Below are positions 24,301 to 35,321 of a DNA stretch of 64,000 nt, piece after piece. The stretch lies in assembly GCA_903813345.2 (NCBI GenBank), contig CAIIXF020000012.1, positions 4,443,318 to 4,507,317 on the forward strand, in the 5' to 3' direction. Within the stretch, counting starts at the first letter, position 1; each line of letters opens with the position of its first letter. The translations under genes and the position numbers were made by a program. Source of the DNA: Owenia fusiformis (lineage: Eukaryota; Annelida; Polychaeta; Sabellida; Oweniidae). The notes below the pieces were generated by a model. It did not search any database and was not told the origin of the DNA. It saw nothing but the letters and a program-made list of their open reading frames with translations.

Positions 24301-27300
24301 GAGTGGATCGAACTTAAAAAGGGTGTTCTGATGGTGGTTAGAATCATTTCTGCACTTGTTTCAGAGGAGAGTCTCTAAAATGGTTTACGGATAACACATA
24401 TTTTGAAATTATTGTGAATATAGGTATCCCAAAACCTCATTTGCAAAGTCTAGCTGCTAGAAAATTGGTAGATTACGAGGACTGCGGAATCAGTTTTTTT
24501 TGACAATTTAAATAAGATACAGTCAGTTATGTTAGTCTCAGATCACACTGTTGATCGTTTTGAAAATCAAAACAAAAATAAATTAATTTTGTCGACGCAT
24601 TCTCATAGAACCGGGGCGCAGATTTAAGCAGAGTATTTTCAGGAGTAAAACTTAAAAAAATGCAGGCAAATACATGCATTGGACAAAAAGTTCAGGTACC
24701 GGTTGATAGTTTCAAAAATGGCAATCAGCTATTTCTTGGCCAAGTATACACAATGATAGAACATTTCGTTCCTTTATCAAACAAGTCCTTGAATACAATG
24801 GTTTATTACTTAACCGGGATTACATATGGAGTCAACATTTCAAGAAACCCTTTTCAGAGGTACGAATTATTTGCATTGAAAATATGGTGTAAGTGAAAGA
24901 CTGAAATTTTACAAAATGTTAAATTGACAATGAAGAGATGTGAAAATAAAATAAAATATTAGAGGCTGTTTAGATTGTAGAAAAAGGCAAATCTTAAGGG
25001 AATTGCAGTGACCAAGATAAATGGAACTATAGTACTCATGAAAAGTGAAATTTATAAAACATAATGATAAAGAAAATTTGAAGCGCCCAAGATAGGGGGA
25101 ATAGTACTAAACATGATAAGGGAAATTGTAGTATAAAATGACCAGGGGAATTATAGTACCCATGATAAGTACATTTGTAGTACCCACGATACAGGGAATT
25201 GTAATACCCATGATAAGGGGAATTGTAATACCCATGATAAAGGGAATTGTAGTACCCATGATAAAGGGAATTATATTTTCATGATGAGGGGAATTGTAGT
25301 ACCTATGATGAGGGGAATTGCAGTACACATGATAAGGAGAATTGTAGTATATTCATGATAAGTGGATTTATAGTACCTATGATAAGGAGAATTATAGAAC
25401 TCAATATGAAGGGAATTGTAGAACCCATAAAGGTAACTTTTACTGCCCATGATAAAAGGGGAACTGTAGTATTCGAGAATTGTAATACCCATGATAAGGG
25501 GAATAATAAAGCAAATGATAAGGGGAATTGTAGTACCAAAGATAAGGGAATTGTAGCACCAAAGATAAGGGGAATTGTAGTACCCAAGATAAGGGGAATT
25601 TTATAGTACCCATGATAAGATTGTAGTACTCATGATAAAGGGAATTGTAGTACCTTAGATAAGGGGAATTGTAGTACCCGAGATGAGGGGAATTGTAGTA
25701 CCCGAGATGAGGGGAATTGTAGTACCCGAGATGAGGGGAATTGTAGTACCCGAGATGAGGGGAATTGCAGTACCCGAGATGAGGGGAATTATAGTACCCG
25801 AGATGAGGGGAATTGTAGTACCCGAGATGAGGTGAATTGTAGTACCCGAGATGAGGGGAATTGTAGTACCCGAGATGAGGGGAATTGTAGTACCCGAGAT
25901 GAGGGGAATTGTAGTACCTGTAATAAGGAAAAGTGAAGCTTTCACTATAAGCAAATTGTATTACTCGTCATAGTGGTAAGTTGTGATTTCACAAGTGAAA
26001 ATCTAGAACACATGCATAAGGAATTGAAGAAAATGGTAAGCAGTTTTATGAGTAATACACGAAATAACAATAATTACATAAGAAAAGTATTTTCATTTCA
26101 TAAGAAACATTTATAGGTTATATACTTTTGCCGGGGAGAGTTTAAGGTACAAAAGGTCGGAAGGAGACATGTCTGTGAAAATCACTGGAGTAATGATACT
26201 GTTTTCTTTTTTATTGTAGAAAATAAGGTAACATAGCAGATATCTGGATATGGCGCATTGTTAAATGGCATATATTGTATTTGGCCTATACATGTTTTGT
26301 TGCCTTTGTAATAAAATGAGATTGAGTATATATGTTTGAAAAGTACATATACTGGTTTTCAGTGGCTACCAAATCATCCAATGAAAAACGACAACTTGAG
26401 CATCCAGATTTAAGACAGCTTAAAGAGAAGCTTCCGGGTGTGATTTAGGCAGCAAAGCCACAAACACAATAGGGTCATACGGCAGTGCTTTCGACAGATG
26501 GTCAATGTGGGTAAACAATTGCCCCGAAGTATGTATTTTGTCAGCTAAGACATGATTTTGCAAATCATTGACATTAGACAGTAGTGGAATCAGCCTAACG
26601 AACACTAGAGAAACCGACTTCTAATAAACACACATTTACAACAAATATAATACAGTTTTTATCAGATCACATGTTAATTCAGATTTGTTTAAAGTTTACA
26701 TTTATCATAGCTCTTAGTTTAGCAAGGTTTTCTCAGATTTGATGATATTTGTCATATTAGAAATTCAGACTGTCGTTTTATGACACTAATATTTGTATCA
26801 ATATAAGATATTTAAAAACAGTATATAAGAAGGTAGCAAGTGCGTCATTGTAGCAACATGCTCAGATTTTTGTCCAGTAACTTTATAATATAAGATGGTT
26901 TAAAAGAAGCAAACATAAGCAATGAAAATACGTTTTTAGAGCAATTTTATATCACAAATCACAAAATCATATGTGTTAAAGTTTAGTGATAAAGCTATAA
27001 GCTACACAAGGTGCAGATAATTTATTGTAAAGGCATTTAAGTCATGTGGTGACATGATACGTTGTTTAGAACGCAATATTTAAGACCCCGCGGTGCAACA
27101 ATGGCCGCAAAGAAAGGCAGTTCAGATAGGAGACTGTTAAAGATGGTTTTATCCAGCACACGTTGAAAAAAGGATTACGTGTTTCAAAGAATTTAGGATT
27201 ATAATTATAAAGATATTTTAAGAATCTTACTCAACAGTTTATGTAAATGTCTGTGCTTAATAATCAATATAAATTTTCGCTTACTGACTTTAACACTTCA

Positions 27301-30300
27301 CGCAGCCGCAGAGCCACATGCTAGTAAATGTTATGTTTCTTAAGTGTAAGTTAGAATAGAAATGTATTTTATTGCGTTTGAGTCACGTAGTACGAATTAG
27401 CAAGAAAATGATTTCTATTTGGTCGTTTAAAATAGAACGGTAATTGTGAATGCAGTATTACTGAGTGAACGGTGTATGTATTCGTGAATAAGATCACTTC
27501 GGCTCTAAGCGGCGAGATAAACTAAGTAAATGTCTTTAAAATGTAATGAAAATTTTTCGGACAAACCTTTTTCCTTTAACCTCAATTGTTGAGGATTTCA
27601 AAGATTTTTAGCATCATGTTCTCAACAGAATAATAATGGGCATTAATGAGTGTGTGATGCTAAAGATAGAAAAGGTTTTACAGGTGGTCGGAAATTTTTT
27701 AATTTTGAAAATGAGATTTGTTATTACTACATTATCGAGTAAGCTAATCAATTGTCCATTATTAACATTTTTGTATATTTTCCAGCGGCGACGCAGCCGC
27801 AGAGCCACATTTTGGCAACCAGCATGTACATACAATAACATTATTGTACAAATAATACACTCGGTTTTTCTGCAGCACGCAGCCGCAGAGCCACATGCTA
27901 GTAAATGTTATGTTTCTTAAGTGTAAGTTAGAATAGAACAGTATTTTCAAGTTCTAGGAAACACAAAATATTGGGACTACCTTGCAATCACGCGCATTGA
28001 GATTTTCCAAAACCTGACTTTTGAGTAACAACACGTATGTCCAAATTAGTGACAGCCTTTTCCAATGTTGTCTATTTGAGCCGATGATTGCATCATAATA
28101 AAGAAATGAGTTACCCTATGTACAATATTCCTGATTTTATAGAATATTTGATGTGCTATATCTGTAGCTCCAGCTACTGATAATTTGAAGATGCTACCCT
28201 TTGCCTTTAAAACGTTTTAGATGAAAACTTAACTTAAATGTTGCCCCCCCCCCCCCCATTACGGCTTGTGGGATTAACTGTTTACATACAGGATAATAAC
28301 AATCTATCATCCTGATAAAGATTTTAACACTTGGTTGACTAAATCGTAATTTTAGGGTAAGGGCTAAGAATACTTTATCTGTCTAATCTTTGACCGTCTG
28401 AGATAAATGTGTGTTGACGAGTCCTGTACTTAATTAATCTTGGTTTTAAAACCGAAGCTTTCATTGTGGGCTGTTTTGTCCCACCCATGGGCCATTTTGC
28501 CATACTCTCAACATTTTTTTCGAACACTGAAAAATCACAGAAAATGTGAAATATAATCCCTTCATAAGATGGAACATCAAAGTTCGCGATGATTGACAGA
28601 TTAGAAAAACCTCTGGACGGATCAAATTATTATGAGGGCCGTTTTGCCCCATGTTCCCAAAAGATTCCTGACTTCAGCAACCAGGACGATATCTGACCCA
28701 AGACGTGTGGAGCGCTAAAATGTCGGACCCATTTTTTCTGGGCCCATCTCAGAGGTCGCATGATGCTAAACAGGAAAAGACAAAACAGGAAGTAATAAAA
28801 CCATGCTTAATTTTAAACATTTTTTGAACCAAGATATGAGAGTTCTGTTTTGACCTCCAGTCAGTTTAACTAGTTCCACATACCATTTACATGACAAGAA
28901 TCACACTGACCATGGTCAGAATGACCCTAACCATGATGAAATAACTTTTTTAGCCCTCTGAAAAGGTCACTGTAAATAGCTTTAAGTAGGAGCATAGGAA
29001 AGGTCAATGAACAGAATATTTTGAATTTTTCAGAAAATGTGCCCAATATATTGCTTTAAATGATACAATCTTTAAAATTTTAGAAACTTGTCTGAAAAAA
29101 GTGGCGGTCATTTAAAGGAAAAAAGATAGCTTTTTAATTCAGTTGTTTTCATTTTTTCTTTTTCAACGAATGATATCAAATTTCCCGAGATTGTATCACT
29201 AAGAGCAATATATTAGGCACATTTTCTGAAAAATGCAAGGGATTCTGTTCTAAGCTCCTACTTTTATCTATTTTTCAGTCACAAATTTTAGAGGGCTGAA
29301 AAAGTATTTTCATCATGTCTAGATCATTCTGACCATGGTCATTGTGATCCTGGTCATGTAAATGGTATGTGGAACTAGTTAAACTGACTGGAGGTCAAAA
29401 CAGAACTCTCATATCTTTGTTCAAAAAATGTTTGAAATCCAGCATGGTTTTGTCACTTCCTGTTTTGTCATTTCCTGTTAACTACCATGGCACCTAAAAC
29501 CAGTGTAAGAAAAAAGATTAACTATACAAAAACGGTAGATCTACCTAAAATCAGCTGAGTCTCTCTGCTATCCGTTGCATATTGGTATATACATGTAACT
29601 TGGAATCCCAAACACCCGGATGTATTATGTACAAATTGTTCGCGGTTACGGATCTCTGTGCGCGGTACAAGAAATATGTTCGGAAACAAGGAAATGGTGG
29701 TGCGCGACATAAGATTTCACGTTCGCGATATGAGATTCGTGGTTCGAGTGCAAGGAATGAATTTCGCGGTATCAGAACTGATGTTCGCGTTGTTGGAAGT
29801 CTAGGAGGCCTGATTTCTGAGGTCCCCGTAGAAATCAACTGGCTAAACAAGATTGAATCATTATTTGTCAATTTTTCACGATCACTTTTCATTTGATATT
29901 ACATCCTAGCACTATGAATAACATTTATAAATTGTCCCGATGTAAATAAAATGAAAAAGTATTATTTATCAACAGAAATTTAAAATTCACCGTGCGGCTG
30001 CCGTGGGAAATGTGACTGCAAAAGTATGAGAGCGCAGAAATTCCACGACGAGCGTAGAAATGTTACTGGCCGCAGAAATGATAGACCGCAAGGTCGCCGT
30101 AGGAAATGTGACTTGGGTATTAGGCATTAAAACCGTACTCCCTATAATGCATTGGTCACATTTGCTCCGATTTTCTCTACAGTCGGCCGATTGAATATAT
30201 TATTTTGAACAAAATACTCATACTTAGATACTTAAATAGTGGGCGTGCTTTCCTCGTAGGCAGAAGCTGGTGTTAATTGCCCGTATACAACATGGGGTTG

Positions 30301-31967
30301 GTCACGTTTGAGCAATTGTCCTATCACGTGCAGTTGGTTCATCTCCCGTGCTCTAGCAGATAGCTTGAAAGGTAAATTCTTGTTGTTTCTTAAAACATAT
30401 TTAAAACTAGTAAAATAGACCATTCGTGCCATGTCAGGCATAGTTTATTTCTAATACTAGTATGTTAATCCAACCGCTTACTCAACAAATACCAGCAATG
30501 AAAACAATTACTTAGTTGTCTCTAAAATTTGGTAACCACATTATCTTTTTTTTTATTACAGCAAAGATATCTGCTTTGGCGTCGTTCGAGAGCTGCAAAC
30601 GCGTCGGCGCCTGTTGTCGCGGGTGGGGTAGTGTCGCTTGTATAGGACTTGAGAACAATCACAAGAAAGCAATCGCCAGTTCCAAGGCCAATGCAGTAGC
30701 TTCCGGTACAATGAACAGAATGGGTGTCGTGATGGGGTACTTCTGTCCGGGACAAATTGTCGTAAAGGGTTCTTTGGGAGGAAATGATAAGCCAGCTATT
30801 TGTACACCAAGTGAGTAAACGCCATTTTTTATCCACAATATCGTGATCCTGGTTGTCAGGCTAATGTACGGCCCTTCACTGGATTTGGATAATTGTCTTT
30901 CTCCAGAAGTTGTAATGGAAAATATCCTAACGAATTAAAAAGAAAAGAACAACTGTCAAAATGAAAAATCACACCACCCAAAGATATGATAACATGATAT
31001 CATGAAAACTCTAACATTTCTAGATGGCTGTAGCGGTCCAAGTGGCACCAAGTCTGCAAGCGGAGGAGTAGCAGTCACGACAGTATGTATGCTTATAAAC
31101 AAACATGGGTTAACAGCTCAATTATGAACAGTTGCAAAATACATATATGTCATGGTATTTTTGTATAAATATCAACTCCAGTAGCAGCACATTTGACTGA
31201 TAACTTAAGTTTAGAGACCTTTCTCTAAACTAATTGATGCTCATGAGATATTTATCCTACCCTGCGCGCAGACTGAAGACGAAGAGCTCTCTTTTAAGAA
31301 GTCGAACGAATGCAAAGGGTATATTTATCCCGAAGGGCCTATAAACAAATCATTTACCTGCTCTAATAGTCTCATCTACGACGCGAAAAATTGATTTTCA
31401 CAGTTTTATCTGCAATGTTTGGCCTCTGCAGTGTAGTAGTAAGCTACTCACTTGCTTACAACATTTTCCAATATGATTCTACTTCAAGACAAACTTCAGT
31501 TTTAGTCTTTTCTGTGAAATGGTCTAAGGCGCAGTTGCCTCGCATTTCAACCAGATGTCGTGATATAATTACTATCTTTGCTACTTGTCTAGATGTGTAC
31601 ATCCCAATTTTGAAACATCATTTTAGAAAGTTACATTTGAACATGGATTATTGAAATCTCAAATACTATGAAATTTCAGAATTGGTAAATTGTTTTTTTT
31701 GTGTCACTCTGTACGTCATCAGTTTTCTTTATTTCACAGACGTTCAGGAATACGCATCCCCGATCTGTCCTGCTTATGTGGATCACATTTAGCGGAACTG
31801 TTGAGCCGAGTAAAGGTTGGCGATTGGCTCCGGGTGGCACTGTTAGGATTAACACAAATACCGTTCATCCATTCGTGGCCAAGATTGACGGAACCAATGA
31901 GTGGGTTAGAATAGCAGGCCAGTGCAAATATTACCCCAAAGCAGGAAGTGTCGACATTGCTCATTAA
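21397..31967 (+). CDS. Secreted Cys-rich protein, four exons (about 231 aa), family not recognised
   Basis: Exon 1 (21397-21561) encodes a signal peptide: the MKM start, hydrophobic IVTLIAVLGLV, probable cleavage after VQC. It continues through GRQMHITCYNEQTNHVRAF and ends at donor CAA|GTATGT. Exon 2 (30567-30810) encodes SFESCKRVGACCRGWGSVAC and KMGVV-like hydrophobic sequence. Exon 3 (31024-31082) reads GCSGPSGTKSASGGVAVTT. Exon 4 (31740-31967) includes GWRLAPGGTVRINTNTVHPF and ends GSVDIAH-stop. Exon 2-3 and 3-4 phases match. Exon 1 is phase 0 and fits exon 2 only if the second of two tandem acceptors is used (CAG|CAAAG|ATATCT); the first AG shifts frame to an early stop, unless a small exon is missing. 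About nine Cys in the mature chain suggest disulfides. Intron 1 (9 kb) is almost all transposon. A weak TATA-like AAATATAAG lies near 21332. Confidence 0.65.
21891..22042 (+). promoter_or_regulatory. Phased CGCGAAC heptamer array, left arm
   Basis: Eight copies of CGCGAAC or one-to-two-mismatch variants start at 21891, 21912, 21932, 21953, 21974, 21996, 22016 and 22036. The spacing is 21, 20, 21, 21, 22, 20, 20 bp, close to two helical turns. The 13-15 bp spacers are not repeats of one another. The array is preserved in the opposite arm. Best guess: a multimeric protein-binding array facing one side of the helix. Confidence 0.75.
22189..27938. mobile_element. Split-direct-repeat element (PAT/Ngaro-like tyrosine-recombinase architecture), non-autonomous
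   Basis: Repeat A (163 bp) occurs identically at 22189-22351 and 27360-27522. Repeat B (63 bp) occurs at 27299-27361 and 27876-27938. The order is A1 ... B1A2 ... B2, with B1 and A2 abutting and sharing only AA. Joining the two outer ends (B2 to A1) would recreate exactly the internal B1-A2 junction (GAATAG-AA-ATGTAT). This arrangement is the hallmark of split-direct-repeat YR retroelements such as PAT and Ngaro. AA is present at all three junctions and there is no target duplication. No RT or recombinase is seen inside, so it is a non-autonomous derivative. Confidence 0.7.
23340..25940. repeat. 24-bp minisatellite, GGGGAATTGTAGTACCCGAGAT family
   Basis: Degenerate units (AATTGTAGTACCCATGATAA) are scattered from 23340 to 23530 and dense from 25107. 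From about 25668 to 25919 roughly eleven nearly perfect 24-bp units (GAATTGTAGTACCCGAGATG) run head to tail. Because 24 is divisible by 3, long repetitive frames such as TTIPLISG appear on the minus strand; these are artefacts. It lies inside the split-direct-repeat element. Confidence 0.85.
28780..29490. repeat. Foldback repeat (long palindrome)
   Basis: The left arm (ACAAAACAGGAAGTAATAAA ... AACTAGTTCCACATACCATT) and right arm (AATGGTATGTGGAACTAGTT ... TCACTTCCTGTTTTGTC) are inverted over about 300 bp each, around a centre of about 100 bp. A second, one-and-a-bit-armed copy lies at 56640-57110. Confidence 0.8.
29638..29789 (-). promoter_or_regulatory. Phased CGCGAAC heptamer array, right arm
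   Basis: The mirror copy, written GTTCGCG on the plus strand, starts at 29638, 29658, 29678, 29700, 29721, 29742, 29762 and 29783: spacing 20, 20, 22, 21, 21, 20, 21 bp. The flanking spacers match the left arm closely, so the arms are homologous. Confidence 0.75.
29990..30126. repeat. Terminal AAATGTGACT repeat cluster of the long-TIR element
   Basis: The motif CGTAGAAATGTGACT recurs in variants at 30002, 30033, 30053, 30071 and 30098, with spacing of 18-31 bp. These lie next to the right terminus and are candidates for terminal binding sites of the element. Confidence 0.45.
31260..31323 (+). repeat. 64-bp TACCCT...AGGGTA micro-repeat in intron 3
   Basis: Starts TACCCTGCGCGCAGA and ends CGAATGCAAAGGGTA. 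Matches the reverse complement of 5132-5202 with small indels. Confidence 0.65.
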
Positions 31968-32089
31968 ACTCAATGTCTCGTTGTTTGAACTATGATGAAC
32001 TTTAAAGACGGTTTATATTACTCAATATATATATCTTTTATTGACTCTTTAGATGTCATATCATGACATATTAGTCAGTAAGGTAGAGC

Positions 32090-32344
32090 AGTTCTTCCCA
32101 TTGTCGAGTTGAAGAACTGGTATCTTTATCCTGGCTAGAATAGACAATTCTAGCCAGCGTCAGCCTTTTATCGAGTTAGCAGCACTCTAGTAATCGCCGG
32201 TATAGGTCAGTAGTCATAGGTCAAAGAAAAATCACAAGAAGTGCTGTGACCTTGGTTTGAACCCAAGACCTCTACTTTTCAGCCTGAAGCCAGACTTCCT
32301 ACTTTTCAGACCAATGCCTTAACCACTAGGCCAACCCGGCGACC
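32090..32344 (-). mobile_element. tRNA-derived SINE
   Basis: Read on the minus strand from 32344: GGTCGCCGGGTTGGCCTAGT with A box TGGCCTAGTGG, then B box GGGTTCAAACC (32263-32253). The A-B distance is lengthened by an internal duplication of CTGAAAAGTAG, so it cannot be an ordinary tRNA. The lower-coordinate body is tRNA-unrelated. The 3' boundary near 32090 is approximate. Confidence 0.7.
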
Positions 32345-34088
32345 ATAGATGATGGACTATCATTATTTGAGCAGAATTTTCTATGAAAAATGATAAATAT
32401 AAATAAAAGTTACACTTATTAGTACGTAAATAATTTGTCTGAAATAAGATAAAATAAAAAAATAAAAAGTACTTGCCGATACTTTATGTAAACATATGGA
32501 TATGGATCGAATCGAATAGATTTAATGTAAAAGGTGGATTGGACCAGAAGTTGAGACAGAATATGGAATTCCCTTATTCCCTTATGCAGACTGTTCTATA
32601 CGAAAACAAGCGGTGTGGATATCATGTGCGCAATGTGCGGATATTAACGGACATTTTTTAATTTGATTTCGTGATATTTCACTCTGTTATATTTATACAT
32701 GTCAACAGGATCCGTAATAAAAAGTTATCAATTGTGTAAATAGTGTAAACAGCTATACATATATTCATAAAAAAGTTTCTTTCATTTCAGTCTCAAAAAT
32801 AAATCATTCTGCATTGAATAAAGACATGTCTTTGTATGATCAGCTGTACATACAGGTATACACATTCTATAACATTATGATGTTGAGATTCATATTAATT
32901 TATTGAAAATAATCATATCATCTGATTTATTTTATGATACTGAAATAAAAAAATTGGAGCTAGACTCTCGCAAAGTGTGGCCCTTGAAAAATTACACTCA
33001 CAGAAACATTTTCAAATGATTTTTAATGGCATTTGCTTGATTGAATCGAATATATGGATAAAAGGTATCATCCTGTTCAACAGGATTAAATGCTAAGAAT
33101 GACAAGCAGCTAATAAGGACGAAAAGATCCATCCACCCACACAACGACCCAAATGTGTTATTGTTTTACATTTATATTTCATTATACAATTCGTTCTTTT
33201 ATATTTTAGAAAAAAGTTCTGGGCAATTATATTTCCTAACCTTAATACATCGCTTTCTATGTACATAATTGTCTCCAATTTCAAACAATCATGTTCGCAA
33301 CGCGACTTATCTAGCTGATATATAAGACAGGTACACTCTACGGTTTACCGTCTTGATTGTTTGAAAGTGAATTAGGTTTACTTGGGCTGTTTCCCGACAA
33401 TCACGGTCCCGCAGGGCCACAGTTCCGCAGAGCTGGTTGGAGGACCCCGCGCATGGTCTCAACTCTAGCACCGATTGTCTCCCAAGTTAATACCACTTAA
33501 TTGCTTATGCATATACGCAATTGCGTCACAACGGTGACTTTGCTATCATTTTCAATGAACATTCTTTTGAGGCATAGGGAATAAAGCCAATTAATAGTTG
33601 ATTGTATATATTTGTATGCAAAATTAAATATATTTATATTTTCTTGTTTCTAATTGATTGTTTTGTTGTTAGACATAAACTTATCATATTTAAAATGTTT
33701 ATATCATTAATAATAATAGAGAATTATCGAACAAATCAGTGTGTAAAGTTAGATAAAATCCCTAGATGACCTCACGATGCCACCGGGAGTCGTAAGATAA
33801 TCGTGCGATGACCGTACGGGACACGGCTGGGTGGGTACCGATGAGTTTGGTTGAGAAAAAATCGCCAACACATCGGCAACTTTTATCTGCGCGATACGAT
33901 ACCCGGGTTCGCCGGCCGATTTTGATAAAAATATTCATCGGCCTAGCGCCGTAGTCAAAATCAGAGCATATGTGACCAAGGCATTAGACTGATTGTATAT
34001 TGTCTACAATTTATTTAGCAATGTGTATTGTGTGTATTTATTATTTCTCAATAAATATAATACATACTTATGATTTTACTTTTCTGTG
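32345..34088. other. Intergenic region between convergent genes
   Basis: No coding block found. A plus-strand AATAAA at 32402 could end the secreted gene's transcript. A minus-strand AATAAA at 34037-34042, 47 nt past the sulfotransferase stop, is that gene's likely poly(A) signal. The inverted element end at 33983 also lies here. Confidence 0.5.
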
Positions 34089-35321
34089 TCAGTAATCATA
34101 ACCAAACAATACAAGGTCATTCTGATAGACCAATTTCAGTCTGTATAACATGTCTTTCGGCAGATTAGCATACTCAGCTTTTTGTGTTTTTAACGGAAGG
34201 TATAGCAAATTAGTTTGGTTACTTTTATCCATACGATTAAAGACCAATTGAGTCAAATTTGATGCAATATTTGGTCCATGCGGTATTTCTAACAAATCAT
34301 GAATTGAGTTGGCGTCTAACGGTTCGATATACCCATGGCTGATAAAGTTTTGGACAATTCTTACAACGAATTCATTTTTAGAAAAACAGAATTTCAATTT
34401 TGGAAACTGAGAAAATGACCCCTCGATCTCACGATTTATTGTTACTCTTCGTAGTTCCAAGCTAGGGGTGTCGGCCGTAGGAAGTCGTATTTTATCTCCT
34501 GCTCCAATAGTACGCAGTACGTGCTGAATATCGTCATGGAATGTCTCCATTTTCCCTACAATGTCGTATTTGATCAGACACGGATCACACAAGACATCAA
34601 ATGGCTTCCAATGAGAATCCATGACATTTTCGAAATGTTTTTCAAAACTTGATATAACGAAACTTAGGAACTCGGCAAATGCAACATCATAGCCACAGGC
34701 CTGGGATTTATTGCTCGGGTTTTCACGAAATGTCTTGACTAAATGCCGGCCAACTCCTGACCAATAGGGAACATTTATAGTGACAAATTTATTTTCATAT
34801 GCAGAAAAAAGTCTTCTCAGAGGATCTCTGACAAACATTACCTTCGTATATGTTCTCAGAATTTCATCTTGCTCAGTTTCGTTAAAATCCTTTAGCGTTG
34901 GCAATTTTTCGCCATGTATGCTTCCGGTTAATTGGTGAGCGTAGGTTTTAAAGGGATTTTTCTCAGTTAAGTTATTGAGCAATGTTTTAAAAATTGTCTT
35001 CAAAAATGTGCTTCCAACTTTGGCAATAGGGCAAAGTAGAAATTTATATTTTTGATTGATATACAAGTTACTATACAATGTGTCCCGATGCTTAGTTAAA
35101 TCCCGATAATATCGAGTGTGTTTTCGACATTTTTCCTGCATGAGGTTTTTTCTTTCTTGCATTTCTTGTATTCTAATCGTCTTGTTTCCATGTTGCTGGT
35201 AGTATCGCCTCGGTTTTGGCACTTTAAATATATCGGTATGATATGCCTTGTAAGTTAATAGGCATATCCCGGCTACAATAAAAAGTAGTGAAGTTCCCAA
35301 TAACACGTTGACTCTAGGCAT
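34089..35321 (-). CDS. Carbohydrate sulfotransferase, HNK-1/CHST8-14 type (Sulfotransfer_2)
   Basis: A 410-aa single-exon protein predicted to transfer sulfate from PAPS to a glycan in the Golgi lumen. A type II signal anchor lies at residues 6-26 (LLGTSLLFIVAGICLL). The 5'-phosphosulfate loop is CPIAKVGST (97-105) and the 3'-phosphate site is VRDPLRRLFSAY (164-175). The family signature DSHWKPFDVLCDPCLIKYD (235-253), followed by VGKME, is present. Several NxS/T sites (for example NKT, NLT, NET) fit a luminal enzyme. Length and motif order match the HNK-1 sulfotransferase family, so it looks intact. Stop TGA; AATAAA follows 47 nt later. The acceptor sugar cannot be told; chondroitin, dermatan, GalNAc and HNK-1 enzymes share these motifs. 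A lack of introns suggests a retrogene or an intronless local expansion. Confidence 0.9.
   Translation of the reverse strand: MPRVNVLLGTSLLFIVAGICLLTYKAYHTDIFKVPKPRRYYQQHGNKTIRIQEMQERKNLMQEKCRKHTRYYRDLTKHRDTLYSNLYINQKYKFLLCPIAKVGSTFLKTIFKTLLNNLTEKNPFKTYAHQLTGSIHGEKLPTLKDFNETEQDEILRTYTKVMFVRDPLRRLFSAYENKFVTINVPYWSGVGRHLVKTFRENPSNKSQACGYDVAFAEFLSFVISSFEKHFENVMDSHWKPFDVLCDPCLIKYDIVGKMETFHDDIQHVLRTIGAGDKIRLPTADTPSLELRRVTINREIEGSFSQFPKLKFCFSKNEFVVRIVQNFISHGYIEPLDANSIHDLLEIPHGPNIASNLTQLVFNRMDKSNQTNLLYLPLKTQKAEYANLPKDMLYRLKLVYQNDLVLFGYDY

Larger units (their letters stand above)
21583..30127. mobile_element. Long-TIR DNA element filling intron 1 of the secreted gene
   Basis: The left end ATGCCTTGGTCACATTTGC and the right end (…GTGACTTGGGTATTAGGCAT) are inverted. 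The strongest arm match is 21870-22052 against 29636-29815, about 180 bp almost identical in inverted orientation, including a regular heptamer array. The outer arms are more diverged. Related ends occur at 30148, 33983, 44844 and 50283. The centre holds a split-direct-repeat element (22189-27938) and a foldback repeat (28780-29490). No transposase is seen, so it is non-autonomous or gutted. Confidence 0.65.
30148..33983. mobile_element. Pair of inverted element ends enclosing exons 2-4 of the secreted gene
   Basis: The left end at 30148 (ATTGGTCACATTTGCTCCGA, then CGGCCGATTGAATAT) and the right end at 33983 (GCATATGTGACCAAGGCA) are inverted over about 75 bp and belong to the same family as 21583, 44844 and 50283. 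They bracket exons 2-4. Either two separate fragments happen to face each other, or the element carries host exons. Sequence alone does not decide. Confidence 0.4.

Noticed and set aside
24660-24896. 78-aa plus-strand frame as the missing exon of the secreted gene
   Set aside because: No suitable flanking splice sites and no compositional match; it lies deep inside the split-direct-repeat element.
25668-25919. CRISPR-like array
   Set aside because: Units are contiguous 24-bp tandem repeats without unique spacers, in a eukaryotic intron.
25107-25954. Long minus-strand reading frames with TTIPLISG repeats
   Set aside because: They follow from a 24-bp minisatellite whose period is divisible by three.
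22189-27522. 163-bp direct repeats read as LTRs of a small LTR element
   Set aside because: They lack TG...CA ends, a primer-binding site and a polypurine tract, and repeat B abutting A2 is better explained by a split-direct-repeat structure.
30562-30810. Exon 2 starting at the first AG (30562)
   Set aside because: Joined to exon 1 it shifts frame and meets a stop within about 30 codons; the second AG keeps the open frame.
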